A stretch of DNA of 64,000 nucleotides from Pseudomonadota bacterium (GCA_023417315.1 JAEZFW010000060.1:1-64000); one strand, 5' to 3'. Positions 16,293 through 25,324 are shown, counted from the stretch's first letter. A program made the numbers and translations. Notes: generated from the sequence alone by a model not told the origin.

Positions 16293-17701
16293 GCGACGAG
16301 CCGATAGCAGGGCCGATATTCGCCGGCGAGCTTCATCCGCCGTTGGCTGACGAACGAGGACAACAGCTCATCGAGCAGACCCATCACGACCTTATCACCG
16401 CGCAGCTCGAAGGGCCCGCGCTGCTCGATCGCTTGGATACCTTGCTCTTTCACATTGCCAGCGACAATCCCCGAGAAGGCTCGACGCAGATTGACTGCCA
16501 TGAGATGCGGGTCCAGGTCGCGATGGAGCTCCAACTTCGCCATCGCCTCGTGCGTGGGCTCGAATGGCTGTTGGAAATCGCCCTGGATCTTGAGAAGCCA
16601 ATTGAAGTTATACGAATCGCTGCGTGTTCTGCGGAAGTCGCGCACGCTCTCGACGCCCTTGATGACCTCGCGCGCGGCCTGCGCCGGATCGCCGATCACG
16701 ATCTTGTAACGACGCTGAGCTGATTCGCCGAGCGTTTGGCCGATGAAGCGATCGATCTGGCCAAAGTATTCGGCTGACGCAGGAGGGCCCGTAAAGATCA
16801 CTGGAAGCGACTGATCTGAATTCGCCGGATCGAGCAAGATGCCAAGTAAGTAGAGGATCTCCTCAGCCGTGCCCGCTCCGCCCGGGAACACGACGATCGC
16901 GTGCGCGCAGCGTACGAACGCCTCGAGCCGCTTCTCGATATCCGGCATGATCACGAGCTGATTGACGATCGCATTCGGCGGCTCGGCCGCAATGATGCCG
17001 GGCTCGGTCATGCCGATATAGCGACCGTCGCGAATGCGCTGCTTCGCATGCCCGATCGTCGCGCCTTTCATCGGACCTTTCATTGCGCCGGGACCGCATC
17101 CGGTGCAGACGCTCAAGCCTCGAAGGCCGAGCTCATAGCCGACCCGCTTCGTGTAGTCGTACTCCGTCGAGCTGATCGAGTGTCCGCCCCAGCATACGAC
17201 GAGATTGGGGCGACCCTTGTAGTCTAAAATCCGCGCATTTCTCAGGATGTGATAGACGGCATTGGTGATGCTCGTTGGATCCTTGAGATCGAAGCGGTCC
17301 GTCCCGAGGATCGCATCGTGGATGTAGATGATGTCGCGAAGCGCAGCGAAGAGATGCTCTTTGATACCGCGAATCATCTGGCCGTCGACGAAGGCGCTCG
17401 GCGGCGCATTCTTGAGCTCGAGCTTGATGCCCCACGCTTGGCGGCCGAAGCGGATCTCGAAGTCTTCGAAACGAGCGAAGATCGCGCGCACATCGTCGGA
17501 CTCGAGTCCAGAGGCGAGAACGGCGAGCGCGCAGCGGCGAAACAGATCGTAAACCCCACCCCGCCCGGCGTTCAGGAGCTGCTGAACTTCGCGCTGCGAC
17601 AGGTTCTCGAGGCTACCGAGCGGCGAGACGCGTGCATCGACTAACGCGTCCGACTCGCCGTCGACCTGCGTCACAGAGGCCGTCGTGTGCTGCTCGCTCA
17701 C
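16289..17701 (-). CDS. ppnN: Nucleotide 5'-monophosphate nucleosidase PpnN (LOG family)
   Basis: Cleaves purine and pyrimidine nucleoside monophosphates to base and ribose 5-phosphate; in E. coli it is bound by (p)ppGpp. The product is 470 residues from a GTG at 17701, close to E. coli PpnN (454). It carries the LOG-family active-site motif PGGAGTAEE and the GCGPGAMKGPMKGA loop. The GTG overlaps the TGA of the upstream L,D-transpeptidase (GTGA), so I prefer it over an in-frame start at 17779 that would lie inside that gene. Confidence 0.9.
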   Translation of the reverse strand: MSEQHTTASVTQVDGESDALVDARVSPLGSLENLSQREVQQLLNAGRGGVYDLFRRCALAVLASGLESDDVRAIFARFEDFEIRFGRQAWGIKLELKNAPPSAFVDGQMIRGIKEHLFAALRDIIYIHDAILGTDRFDLKDPTSITNAVYHILRNARILDYKGRPNLVVCWGGHSISSTEYDYTKRVGYELGLRGLSVCTGCGPGAMKGPMKGATIGHAKQRIRDGRYIGMTEPGIIAAEPPNAIVNQLVIMPDIEKRLEAFVRCAHAIVVFPGGAGTAEEILYLLGILLDPANSDQSLPVIFTGPPASAEYFGQIDRFIGQTLGESAQRRYKIVIGDPAQAAREVIKGVESVRDFRRTRSDSYNFNWLLKIQGDFQQPFEPTHEAMAKLELHRDLDPHLMAVNLRRAFSGIVAGNVKEQGIQAIEQRGPFELRGDKVVMGLLDELLSSFVSQRRMKLAGEYRPCYRLVA

Positions 17702-18243
17702 GGAGCGATCTCGATCGGCGTGTTCGGCGGGGTCATCAACCAAATTTCGACCATGTCTGAGTTCGACACAGCGATGCACCCTTCCGTCCAGTCGACGTTC
17801 GAGTAGTAATCGCGCGGCTTGCGCGGCATGTTCGGCTGCCCATGAATCATGATGGCACCGCCGGGCTTCAGCCCTTGGCGCCGCGCGCGGTCGACGTCCT
17901 GAGTGTTGGGATAGTCGATCTGAATCGAGAGGAAATATTCGCTATTCGGATTGCGGCGCGTCAGTCGGTACTTACCTTCTGGCGTGCGGTAGTCGCCTTC
18001 GAACTGCTTGTGGCCTTCGGGTCGCAGCCCGAGCGCGATCCGGTACGTGCGCAAGATCTCTCCCTGGCGCATCAGGTACAGCTTTCGCTCGGCTTTTCGT
18101 ACCACGACGCTGTCGGCCATCGGTAAGGCCGCCTCGCTCGTGGAAGAGACGAGCGCCGAGGACGGCAAATTGCCGTCGGCGAAGGCGAGCTCGCCCATTG
18201 CGAAGGCGACGAGTATTAGAGCGGCACGGTTTAGCATGATCAT
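17698..18243 (-). CDS. Periplasmic L,D-transpeptidase (YkuD domain)
   Basis: Predicted to cross-link peptidoglycan or attach proteins to it through a catalytic cysteine. From 18243 the product is 181 residues with an N-terminal signal peptide (MIMLNRAALILVAFAMG, cleaved near AFA). The YkuD core follows, with MIHGQPN and the catalytic segment WTEGCIAVSN, in which the usual S/T-x-G-C is EGC. An in-frame start at 18321 would add 26 charged residues before the signal peptide and is rejected. It is the third gene of a run of cell-wall genes and overlaps ppnN. Confidence 0.88.
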   Translation of the reverse strand: MIMLNRAALILVAFAMGELAFADGNLPSSALVSSTSEAALPMADSVVVRKAERKLYLMRQGEILRTYRIALGLRPEGHKQFEGDYRTPEGKYRLTRRNPNSEYFLSIQIDYPNTQDVDRARRQGLKPGGAIMIHGQPNMPRKPRDYYSNVDWTEGCIAVSNSDMVEIWLMTPPNTPIEIAP

Positions 18244-18255
18244 CGAGTGGGGGCG

Positions 18256-18261
18256 ATTATA
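18256..18261 (-). promoter_or_regulatory. TATAAT -10 element before the L,D-transpeptidase
   Basis: A perfect TATAAT on the minus strand ends 12 nt before the ATG at 18243. No convincing -35 is present. Transcription would begin about 5 nt before the ATG, and there is no Shine-Dalgarno sequence, so the message may be nearly leaderless. Confidence 0.4.
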
Positions 18262-18334
18262 GCGTGCTCGCGAGCCATGGCCTCTGCGTGCGAGTTCTCG
18301 ATATTCCCGATTTGGGCTCACGTGTCAGACACAT

Positions 18335-18712
18335 TCAATCGATCTGCTCCAGCGCGACTGAGGCGCATTCCTTCATTCCGGGACCTGTCTCCGCCACCAG
18401 ACGGTAACGCTCGCCCGCATAAACCTCCGCTTCCACGCTCAAGCGAGTGACACTGGAGGTTTCGGCGATCCGACAGTCCACCAGCAATTGATGCTTCCCT
18501 GGCAGCACTTCAACTGCGCTCTGGCCGACGCCGACCTCATAATCGTCGACTTTGCGCAGAATCACGCTGACCGGCGCCCCAGCAGTAAAGCGCAGATCTC
18601 CTACGATCTTCGCGACCTCATCGCGAGCGAGTCGTTCGCCCTCATAGCTCTGGCCGGTGGCGCATCCCACGACCATGCTTGCAGCGAGCATGAGACTCAG
18701 TCCGCGCATCAT
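18335..18712 (-). CDS. Small lipoprotein, unknown function
   Basis: A 125-residue product with a lipoprotein signal peptide (MMRGLSLMLAASMVVGC, lipidated Cys at residue 17). The mature part is a short beta-rich domain containing GKHQLLVDCR and YAGERYRLVAE, a pattern seen in small PEGA-like or carboxypeptidase-like envelope proteins; I do not assign a family. The ATG overlaps the stop of the upstream transglycosylase (ATGA at 18709-18712), so the two are translationally coupled and probably act in the same envelope process. Confidence 0.75.
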   Translation of the reverse strand: MMRGLSLMLAASMVVGCATGQSYEGERLARDEVAKIVGDLRFTAGAPVSVILRKVDDYEVGVGQSAVEVLPGKHQLLVDCRIAETSSVTRLSVEAEVYAGERYRLVAETGPGMKECASVALEQID

Positions 18713-20871
18713 GCCGACGGCTCAGCCGACGTGGGCTCGACGAGCGGGATCACGAGCGTCGTCCCAGGACGCACGCTGCCGAAATCCACATCCGGGTTGT
18801 ACTGGCGCAGGAGCCAGATCGGAATGTTGTAACGCTGCTGCGCGAGGATCCAAATCGATTCGCCAGAGCGGATCACGTGTGTCTCGTTACCCTTGATGCG
18901 AAATTGCGCAAAGAATGCTTCCTGGAGCTGCCGGTGATAGTCCTGACGCTTCGCCTCGAACTCATCGCGCGAAACTTTCGAGAAATCCAGCTTGACCGAA
19001 CGACCGATCACGACTGGCGTTGCATATGACATGCGGTTGATCTGCCGCAAGTGACTCGCGCGTAAGCCAAGCCACTCGGCGTAATGTCCCAACGTCTCGG
19101 CGGCTTGCACCTGGATCGTATTGTCTGCGTGCACTGAGTAATCGCTCGGGTCCGCGGAAGCCGCAGCCTGCGTGCCCGGCACCAACGCCGGACCCATCTC
19201 CTCCGCTTCACGCTCCGAAGTGGGCTCCGCCGCTTCCGCCGCCATGATCGGTGCAGAGGATGGAATCGTCACCACATTGTCCACCGTGACCTGCGCCTCG
19301 ACCGGCGGCGCTGCACGTGCCGAATCCGCAAGCGCTAGAACTTGCCCTTCGTAGACGAAGTTCCGATTGCGAATATTGTTCAGCTCCATCAGCTTGTCTT
19401 CGCTCAGACCATGGCGGCTCGCGATCTTGGAAAGCGTGTCGCCACGGCGCACGATGTAGCTACTCCCGCCGCCCACGACTCCTGTCGCAGGGACCGCCGT
19501 TCGCGGCGGCGCTGGCTCGCGTTCCGTGCGTGCCACTGTTGCAGCGGGCGCGACCCCAGCCTTAGTCGGCAACGCGAGCACTTGTCCCGCACGGATCACA
19601 TAGGGGCGCCTCAGATCGTTGAGCTCCGCCAACGTCGCAATGCTCACGCCATACTGCGAAGCGATGGTGGAAAGCGTCTCGCCGCTACGAACGCGGTGCT
19701 GTGTTTCGGCAAGTTGCGCTTCCGCGCGCATTCCTTCGAGCTTTGCCAGTACTTCAGTGGTATCGATGTGCGCGGGCACGCGCAGCTCGAAGCCGCGCGG
19801 GATGTGACGAGCACCATTCCAAACAGCCGGCAGCAAGGATGGGTTGAGTCGACGCAATTCCTCGCGCTCCAATCCAAGCGCAGCGGCGACACTGCTCGAG
19901 GGCACGAAGGCTGGCATCTCCATGATGCGACTCGAATCCGCGGCGTGACGCTTGATCGGGCCGAAATACTTCTCCGGCTGCGAGTCGATCTCCAGCGCTG
20001 CTAGAAACGCTACATAGAAGTTGCGCGAAGCAAAGCCAAAGGTACGGCTGTTGTACTTGCGCACGATCGTGACGATGTCCGATGTGCCGAGTTGTTCCTT
20101 CGCGCGGCGCATGCCGCCCGGACCATGGTTATAGGCAGTCAGCGCGAGCGGCCAGGAGCCGAGCACGATGTAGTTCTGCTCGAGGAAGCGTGCGGCTGCT
20201 TCTGTCGAGCGATAGGGATCGAGGCGTTCATCGACGACCGCATCGATACGCAAGAAACGTCGGCCCGTGCTGCGCATGAACTGCCACATACCCGCCGCGC
20301 CGACTTTCGAGTAAGCGTACGGATTGAATGAGGATTCTACGTGCGGAAGCGCGGCGAGCTCCCGCGGCAGGCCCATTCGCTCGAACGTCGCCGCGATGTG
20401 ATCGCGCCAAGCGCCTGAGCGGATGATGCCTTCGCGAAACCGATCGGCCTGCCCGAGCTGAAATCGAACCTCCTCCGAGGCTTGCTCGAACCGCAAGCGG
20501 CGCGTGTTCTTAGGCCATAGCGCCTGTACTCGCTGTTCCTCCTCGCTCAAATCCTCAACTCCTTGCGCGAGGCGTTCGAGGATGCGGGCGTATTTCTTCT
20601 TCGTGTCTTCGATGCGCTTCGAGCGCTGACGCGGCGAGAGGTTCGTCGGAAACTCCAACACTTCGTAGACGACTTCGAGATTCGATGCGTCGTGGATCAA
20701 GCCTCCGGTCGTCGCCACTTCGGTGTAGACGCGGCGCCAGAAAGCAATGTCGTACTCGAGCTCCGCCGGCCGTACGAAGTGCGTGTCGGCGTCGGCACGC
20801 GCACCAGAAGCGGAAGCGAGCGAAACGAACGCTAGGAAGAGAGAACAGATGAGCCAGCGCATAATGAGCAC
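18709..20871 (-). CDS. MltD-like lytic transglycosylase with LysM domains
   Basis: Periplasmic muramidase-like enzyme cleaving the MurNAc-GlcNAc bond with formation of 1,6-anhydro ends. The 720-residue product has a signal peptide (cleavage near ASGARA), a family-1 SLT domain at about 155-300 with catalytic Glu179 in PHVESSFNPYA and AAGMWQFM, then LysM repeats at about 392-435, 472-514 and 664-711 and a weaker one at 586-630. It is longer than E. coli MltD (452) and lacks an obvious lipobox. It heads a minus-strand run with the lipoprotein, L,D-transpeptidase and ppnN. Confidence 0.93.
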   Translation of the reverse strand: MLIMRWLICSLFLAFVSLASASGARADADTHFVRPAELEYDIAFWRRVYTEVATTGGLIHDASNLEVVYEVLEFPTNLSPRQRSKRIEDTKKKYARILERLAQGVEDLSEEEQRVQALWPKNTRRLRFEQASEEVRFQLGQADRFREGIIRSGAWRDHIAATFERMGLPRELAALPHVESSFNPYAYSKVGAAGMWQFMRSTGRRFLRIDAVVDERLDPYRSTEAAARFLEQNYIVLGSWPLALTAYNHGPGGMRRAKEQLGTSDIVTIVRKYNSRTFGFASRNFYVAFLAALEIDSQPEKYFGPIKRHAADSSRIMEMPAFVPSSSVAAALGLEREELRRLNPSLLPAVWNGARHIPRGFELRVPAHIDTTEVLAKLEGMRAEAQLAETQHRVRSGETLSTIASQYGVSIATLAELNDLRRPYVIRAGQVLALPTKAGVAPAATVARTEREPAPPRTAVPATGVVGGGSSYIVRRGDTLSKIASRHGLSEDKLMELNNIRNRNFVYEGQVLALADSARAAPPVEAQVTVDNVVTIPSSAPIMAAEAAEPTSEREAEEMGPALVPGTQAAASADPSDYSVHADNTIQVQAAETLGHYAEWLGLRASHLRQINRMSYATPVVIGRSVKLDFSKVSRDEFEAKRQDYHRQLQEAFFAQFRIKGNETHVIRSGESIWILAQQRYNIPIWLLRQYNPDVDFGSVRPGTTLVIPLVEPTSAEPSA

Positions 20872-21098
20872 GAATACCGAGTCAACAAGCGGTAAGAACG
20901 ACCGGCGCTAAGACTATGTAAAACGACCCGCCCCGCTCAACAACGGAGTTCTCAGTCGAAGATGTTTACAGTGTCGCTTCGAGCGACTTCGATCAGGTGT
21001 CATAACGATCTCATCGAGGCGAGAAAAACGAGACGGCCGTCACAGTGTGCAGGGCAAGACATCGGAATCGCATGCTCCTTTCCCTGAATCGCCCGATT

Positions 21099-21114
21099 GG
21101 GCATTGGACTTGCA
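21099..21114 (+). promoter_or_regulatory. Candidate sigma-54 promoter, PEP-CTERM gene 1
   Basis: GG (21100-21101), ten bases CATTGGACTT, GC (21112-21113), then A: matches the sigma-54 form GG-CA-N6-TT-GCA. The start would be near 21125, leaving 37 nt before the ATG at 21162. The same motif type precedes the second PEP-CTERM gene. Confidence 0.6.
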
Positions 21115-21161
21115 GACATCTGGACAAGGACGCGCGAGGGGCGCCGTCACGGAGATGCGGA

Positions 21162-21797
21162 ATGAAGAAGACTCTGTTGATGATCGCAGCCATGGGTTCG
21201 CTAGCTGCTGCGAACGCGAATGCGACAGTCATTCGCCTGGATGGCAGCAGCACCAACCTGCAAGAAATCGTCTCCGGGCTGCCGGGCGGCGCGGGGATCA
21301 ACGTCATCACCGATCAGCAAGCGCTGGACGAATCCTGGCACCTCTCCGGTCTGGTGGGAGTCGGCAACATCGTCGTGGAGCTCGCGAGCTTCGCGAACCA
21401 GAACCGCTTCGGAATCTACGACGTGTACAACCCGAGCATTCGCATGCAGCTCTTCGATGGGAGCGCATCAGCAGGCGCACAAGCGGAATTCACGCCGGTC
21501 GGCTTCTCGAGCGAGTTCTTCGGCTTCTATCTCGATACACCTGCGGGTCTTTGGTTCTCGCAGCAGGTGTTGAATGCGGATGGATACGATCACATGGTTG
21601 CGTTCGATTTGGGGCCGCAGTTCGTTTTCGGCTGGGAAGATCTGTCGTCGTCGCACACGGACAAGGACTTCAACGACTTCGTCGTGCTCGTGAGCGGCGT
21701 CAAAGGCGTCAGCGTTCCTGAGCCTGCCACACTCGGCCTGCTCGGTCTCGGCATCGCTGGAATGGGCGTGTTCCGGCGTCGCAAACAGTCCGCCTGA
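21162..21797 (+). CDS. PEP-CTERM protein with DUF4114-like domain
   Basis: Predicted exported surface protein of 211 residues. From 21162 it has a signal peptide (MKKTLLMIAAMGSLAAANANA), a DUF4114-like beta domain (about 60-180) with the acidic segment TDKDFNDFVVLV, and a C-terminal sorting signal VPEPATLGLLGLGIAGM followed by FRRRK. Exosortase is expected to remove the tail in the inner membrane; no exosortase gene lies in this window. A GGAG ribosome-binding site supports 21162; the longer frame from 21045 is rejected. A sigma-54-type promoter precedes and a strong terminator follows. Confidence 0.9.
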   Translation: MKKTLLMIAAMGSLAAANANATVIRLDGSSTNLQEIVSGLPGGAGINVITDQQALDESWHLSGLVGVGNIVVELASFANQNRFGIYDVYNPSIRMQLFDGSASAGAQAEFTPVGFSSEFFGFYLDTPAGLWFSQQVLNADGYDHMVAFDLGPQFVFGWEDLSSSHTDKDFNDFVVLVSGVKGVSVPEPATLGLLGLGIAGMGVFRRRKQSA

Positions 21798-21883
21798 TTC
21801 TCATCTTGCGGTCTCGGGGCGGGGGGCCCTAAAAGGACCCGGGGCTCACGGGCCCTCCGCTTTCCGTGCAGCGTCCCCTCGAT

Positions 21884-21921
21884 AAGCCGGCTCGAGTTGT
21901 TCGAGCCGGCTTTTCGTTTTT
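21884..21921 (+). terminator. Rho-independent terminator after PEP-CTERM gene 1
   Basis: AAGCCGGCTCGA (21884-21895), loop GTTGT, TCGAGCCGGCTT (21901-21912), followed by TTCGTTTTT. A 12-bp perfect stem with a T-rich tail, about 87 nt after the stop codon. Confidence 0.93.
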
Positions 21922-21977
21922 CTCTGGCCGCGCTTTCACTCATTGCGTGCTCAGCGCGACCTGCGCGAAGCTAGCGG

Positions 21978-22700
21978 ATGTACGAAGCGGAGAGCCTGTC
22001 TGTGGACATTAAAGCCTTCGTGCTGGGCGCAGCTTGCGGCATCGCCATCTACGCGATCGCTCAGCATGTCGTACGCGAAGAGCGGCCACCGATTCCCGTA
22101 GAGACGCAAAGTAATTTGCGCGGAAGCACGGTTTCCTCGGCGGCCGACGAAACGGGTCCGACTGCGACTCACAAAAGCGATAGACAAACGTTGCTCTTTG
22201 GCTTGCAGGTCGGCGAAGGAGATCGGACGAACGAGCTCGACGCGTCAATGCCGCCTGAGTCCCCCGGCCAACGTGAAGAGCCAATCGACTCCGAGCGGGC
22301 GCAACCCGAACAAGAGAAACGACGCAAGGGAACGACCATCACGCCCGGGATGGATACGACGAAGCTCTGGCTGGATCGGGCGTACTCGAAGTTGCAATCA
22401 CAGCCCAGGAACGAAAGCTGGGCCTATGACATGGAGATTGCGATACAGCAGTTTCTAGCGACTCATCAGTCGATTGGCGACTTCGAGCTGGGCTATGTCG
22501 AGTGTCGCTCCACGCTGTGCCAGATCAAAGCCATCGGCTTCGATGAGAGCACGGGCCCGACGTGGCAACGAGTCATGTTCGATATGACGCAGCAACCTTG
22601 GTACGCATTCGGACAGACTGCGTCCTCGTGGAGCCGGATCGACGATCGCCTTCTCATCATTCACGACCTGTACACGACCCCAACGCCTGCGGATGAATAG
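21978..22700 (+). CDS. Membrane-anchored protein, unknown function
   Basis: A 240-residue protein, not recognised. Residues about 10-28 (IKAFVLGAACGIAIYAIAQ) form one membrane anchor or uncleaved signal. A polar, charged linker (30-120) follows, and a folded C-terminal domain (125-235) contains YVECRSTLCQIKAIGFD, whose two cysteines could form a disulphide if the domain is periplasmic. No catalytic motif is visible. It stands alone between a terminator and the convergent Lrp gene. The gene at 62424 has a similar anchor-plus-linker design but no clear sequence match. Confidence 0.7.
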   Translation: MYEAESLSVDIKAFVLGAACGIAIYAIAQHVVREERPPIPVETQSNLRGSTVSSAADETGPTATHKSDRQTLLFGLQVGEGDRTNELDASMPPESPGQREEPIDSERAQPEQEKRRKGTTITPGMDTTKLWLDRAYSKLQSQPRNESWAYDMEIAIQQFLATHQSIGDFELGYVECRSTLCQIKAIGFDESTGPTWQRVMFDMTQQPWYAFGQTASSWSRIDDRLLIIHDLYTTPTPADE

Positions 22701-22735
22701 TCGACGCGCGCATGGCTACGCGCCCGGCGCGCCAC

Positions 22736-23158
22736 CTAATCCTTGTATGTCGTCAGCAGCAAGTTGGTCTCCGACTGACTCACACCGTCGAGCAGACTGA
22801 TTCGCGAGATGATGCGATCAAACTCCTGCAGATTCTCCGCTCGCAGCTCTGCCACGAAATCCCAGCGGCCGTTCGTCGTGTGAAGCGCTGCGATCGCGGG
22901 GTCTCCACGCAACGCGCGTAGTACGGCCTGCGTGCGATTGCCCGCCACCGCGATGGTCATCACCGCGCGGATCCCGTGCGAATCCGTCTGCGGTTTGAGG
23001 CGCACCGTGTAGCCGACGATGACGCCGTCCCTCTCCAACCGTGCGATTCGATTCTGCACAGTGCCGCGCGCAACGCCGAGCTTCTTGGCGAGCGTCGCGA
23101 TCGGGCTTCGTGCGTCGTCGCGCAGCAAAGCGAGGAGTTGACGATCGAGGTCATCCAT
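22736..23158 (-). CDS. Lrp/AsnC-family transcriptional regulator
   Basis: A 140-residue regulator with an N-terminal winged helix-turn-helix (ATLAKKLGVARGTVQNRIARLE, shown here in part as KKLGVARGTVQNRI) and a C-terminal RAM ligand-binding domain. The ATG at 23158 (MDDLDRQLL) is the family start and has GAGGT about 8 nt upstream; a longer frame begins at 23188. It is divergent from the ornithine cyclodeaminase-arginase pair, so it probably controls arginine or ornithine catabolism and responds to an amino acid; this is inference from position. Confidence 0.9.
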   Translation of the reverse strand: MDDLDRQLLALLRDDARSPIATLAKKLGVARGTVQNRIARLERDGVIVGYTVRLKPQTDSHGIRAVMTIAVAGNRTQAVLRALRGDPAIAALHTTNGRWDFVAELRAENLQEFDRIISRISLLDGVSQSETNLLLTTYKD

Positions 23159-23180
23159 CGCAGAGCACCTCGGGATTGAG

Positions 23181-23217
23181 TTGTTCATTCTGCCATTTCA
23201 GGCTGCCCATTTGTTCA
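23181..23217. promoter_or_regulatory. Direct repeat TTGTTCA, possible Lrp operator
   Basis: TTGTTCA occurs at 23181-23187 and 23211-23217, a period of exactly 30 bp, in the AT-richer gap between the divergent regulator and ornithine cyclodeaminase genes. Placement on one DNA face fits an Lrp-type oligomer. Two copies only, so this is tentative. Confidence 0.3.
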
Positions 23218-23310
23218 ATGTGCTGCGCATTCCTGCCGCTTCGTTGGCTTTTTATTGGCCCCTAACGGGCAAAGACTACTCTCTGTGGATGGTATTCATC
23301 GGGTGCAGCC

Positions 23311-24375
23311 ATGGTTCAGTACATTGGGATCGCGCGAGTGAAGGAGCTGGTCGGAGCGCTCGGACCCGCCCAATTCATCGAGGGACTCGCGCGCGAAATC
23401 GAAGTCGACTATCGACGCTGGGATGCGTTCGACAAGTCACCGCGGCATGCAGTGCATTCGCCGGTCGGCGTGATCGAGCTCATGCCGATCAGCGACGGAC
23501 ACGAGTATTCGTTCAAGTACGTCAATGGGCATCCGAAGAACACAGGCGAGGGCTTGTTGACGGTCACAGCCTTCGGTGTGCTGTCCGATGTCGATACCGG
23601 CTATCCGCGTCTGATCTCCGAGCTGACGTTCACAACTGCGTTGCGCACAGCGGCGACGTCCGCGCTCGTCGCCCAATATCTTGCACGATCCTCCCGCCGC
23701 GCGATGGCGCTCATCGGCAACGGCGCGCAGGGAGAATTCCAGACGATCGCGTTCCATCACTTGCTCGGCATTCGTGAGCTGCGCCTCTACGACACTGACC
23801 CGCATGCGACGGACAAGCTCGTTCGCAATCTCGAAACGCTCTCATTGGATGGGCTGCAGATCGTGCGTTGTGGGTCGGTTGCAGATGCGGTGCGCGGCGC
23901 CGATATCGTCACGACCGTCACCGCGGACAAACGCAATGCGGTGGTACTCACGCCGGAGATGATCGAGCCAGGGATGCATCTCAACGCGGTCGGCGGCGAC
24001 TGCCCGGGCAAGACCGAGCTGCACCAGGACATTTTGATGCGGCCGGACGCGCGCGTCGTCGTCGAGTACGAGCCGCAATCGCGTATGGAAGGCGAAGTTC
24101 AGCAACTGGATCCGACCTTCCAAGTCATCCAGCTCAGCGATGTCGTGAGCGGCGCGGTGCGTGCTCGCGAGAACGAAGCTCAAGTCACCATCTTCGATTC
24201 CGTCGGGTTCGCGCTCGAGGACTTCTCTGCCTTGCGCTATCTCGAGCGCTTACATCGCGAGGTCGGCGGCATACGCCAAGAGCTCGACATCGTCCCTGCT
24301 GTGCGAGACCCCAAAGACCTGTTCACCGACTTGATGCCTCAGCCGGCACGCGCGCGCGTGCGCGCCATATCGTAA
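23311..24375 (+). CDS. Ornithine cyclodeaminase family protein
   Basis: Predicted NAD-dependent enzyme converting L-ornithine to L-proline and ammonia. The 354-residue product has the family's N-terminal substrate domain (with KYVNGHPKN near 70) and a Rossmann domain beginning ALIGNGAQGEFQ (about 133). Length matches bacterial ornithine cyclodeaminases. Arginase begins 10 nt downstream, so the pair would take arginine to proline in two steps. Related enzymes act on other imino or amino acids, but the arginase neighbour favours ornithine. Confidence 0.87.
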   Translation: MVQYIGIARVKELVGALGPAQFIEGLAREIEVDYRRWDAFDKSPRHAVHSPVGVIELMPISDGHEYSFKYVNGHPKNTGEGLLTVTAFGVLSDVDTGYPRLISELTFTTALRTAATSALVAQYLARSSRRAMALIGNGAQGEFQTIAFHHLLGIRELRLYDTDPHATDKLVRNLETLSLDGLQIVRCGSVADAVRGADIVTTVTADKRNAVVLTPEMIEPGMHLNAVGGDCPGKTELHQDILMRPDARVVVEYEPQSRMEGEVQQLDPTFQVIQLSDVVSGAVRARENEAQVTIFDSVGFALEDFSALRYLERLHREVGGIRQELDIVPAVRDPKDLFTDLMPQPARARVRAIS

Positions 24376-24385
24376 GAGCGAGACC

Positions 24386-25324
24386 ATGAGCATGCAGAAT
24401 GTGACTTTGATCGGCGCTCCTACCGATGTCGGCGCGAACGATCGCGGTGCTTCGATGGGTCCCGAGGCGCTGCGCGTTGCGGGATTGCAAGCCGCACTTG
24501 CAGGTCGGGGCCTCACCGTCCTCGATCGCGGCAATCTCAACGGTCCGCGCAATCCTGGGCTGCCGCGTCAGGAAGGCTATCGCCACCTCGCGGAAGTGAT
24601 CGAGTGGAATCGCCGTGTTCACGGCGCCGTATATGCGGATCTTGCGGAAGGCGGCCTGCCGGTCCTGCTTGGCGGCGATCATTCCTTGAGCATCGGTTCG
24701 ATCAGTGCCGTCGCGCGTCACTGCCGCGAGTCACGCAAGAAATTAAGAGTGCTCTGGCTGGATGCGCACGCCGACTTCAATATCAGCGAGCTTTCTCCGA
24801 CCGGGAATATTCATGGAATGCCGGTCGCGTGCTTATGCGGTTTCGGACCGCAGGAGCTGACGAGCATCGGCGGACACGTCCCGGCCGTGCGCCCAGCGTG
24901 GATTCGAGAGATCGGCATCCGCAGCGTCGATGCCGGCGAGAAGCGATTCGTTCACGATCATCACCTGGAAGTGTTCGACATGCGCTACATCGATGAAGTC
25001 GGTGTCCGCCAGACGATGGAAGCTGCGCTCGAGGGGCTCGACGCAGACACTCATCTGCATGTGAGCTTCGACGTCGACTTTCTGGATCCCGAAATCGCAC
25101 CCGGCGTGGGCACGACAGTTCCCGGTGGACCGACTTATCGCGAAGCGCAACTGTGCATGGAGATGATCGCGGACACGGGACGCATGGGATCGCTCGATAT
25201 CATGGAGCTCAATCCGGCGATGGACATCCACAACAAGACAGCGAAGCTTGCCGTCGATCTCGTCGAATCGCTCTTTGGTAAGAGCACGCTTGTCAGCAAG
25301 AAGCGGTTAGTGACTAGTGGTTAG
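24386..25324 (+). CDS. rocF: Arginase
   Basis: Hydrolyses L-arginine to ornithine and urea with a binuclear manganese centre. The 312-residue product shows all ligand motifs: GGDHS, DAHADFN and SFDVDFLDP, plus HGMPVACL for substrate recognition, in the RocF arrangement. It is 10 nt downstream of ornithine cyclodeaminase. The C-terminal residues KKRLVTSG and the stop codon are encoded by half-element J, closely resembling the EKRLAVSG end that element D gives to rocD. Confidence 0.95.
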   Translation: MSMQNVTLIGAPTDVGANDRGASMGPEALRVAGLQAALAGRGLTVLDRGNLNGPRNPGLPRQEGYRHLAEVIEWNRRVHGAVYADLAEGGLPVLLGGDHSLSIGSISAVARHCRESRKKLRVLWLDAHADFNISELSPTGNIHGMPVACLCGFGPQELTSIGGHVPAVRPAWIREIGIRSVDAGEKRFVHDHHLEVFDMRYIDEVGVRQTMEAALEGLDADTHLHVSFDVDFLDPEIAPGVGTTVPGGPTYREAQLCMEMIADTGRMGSLDIMELNPAMDIHNKTAKLAVDLVESLFGKSTLVSKKRLVTSG

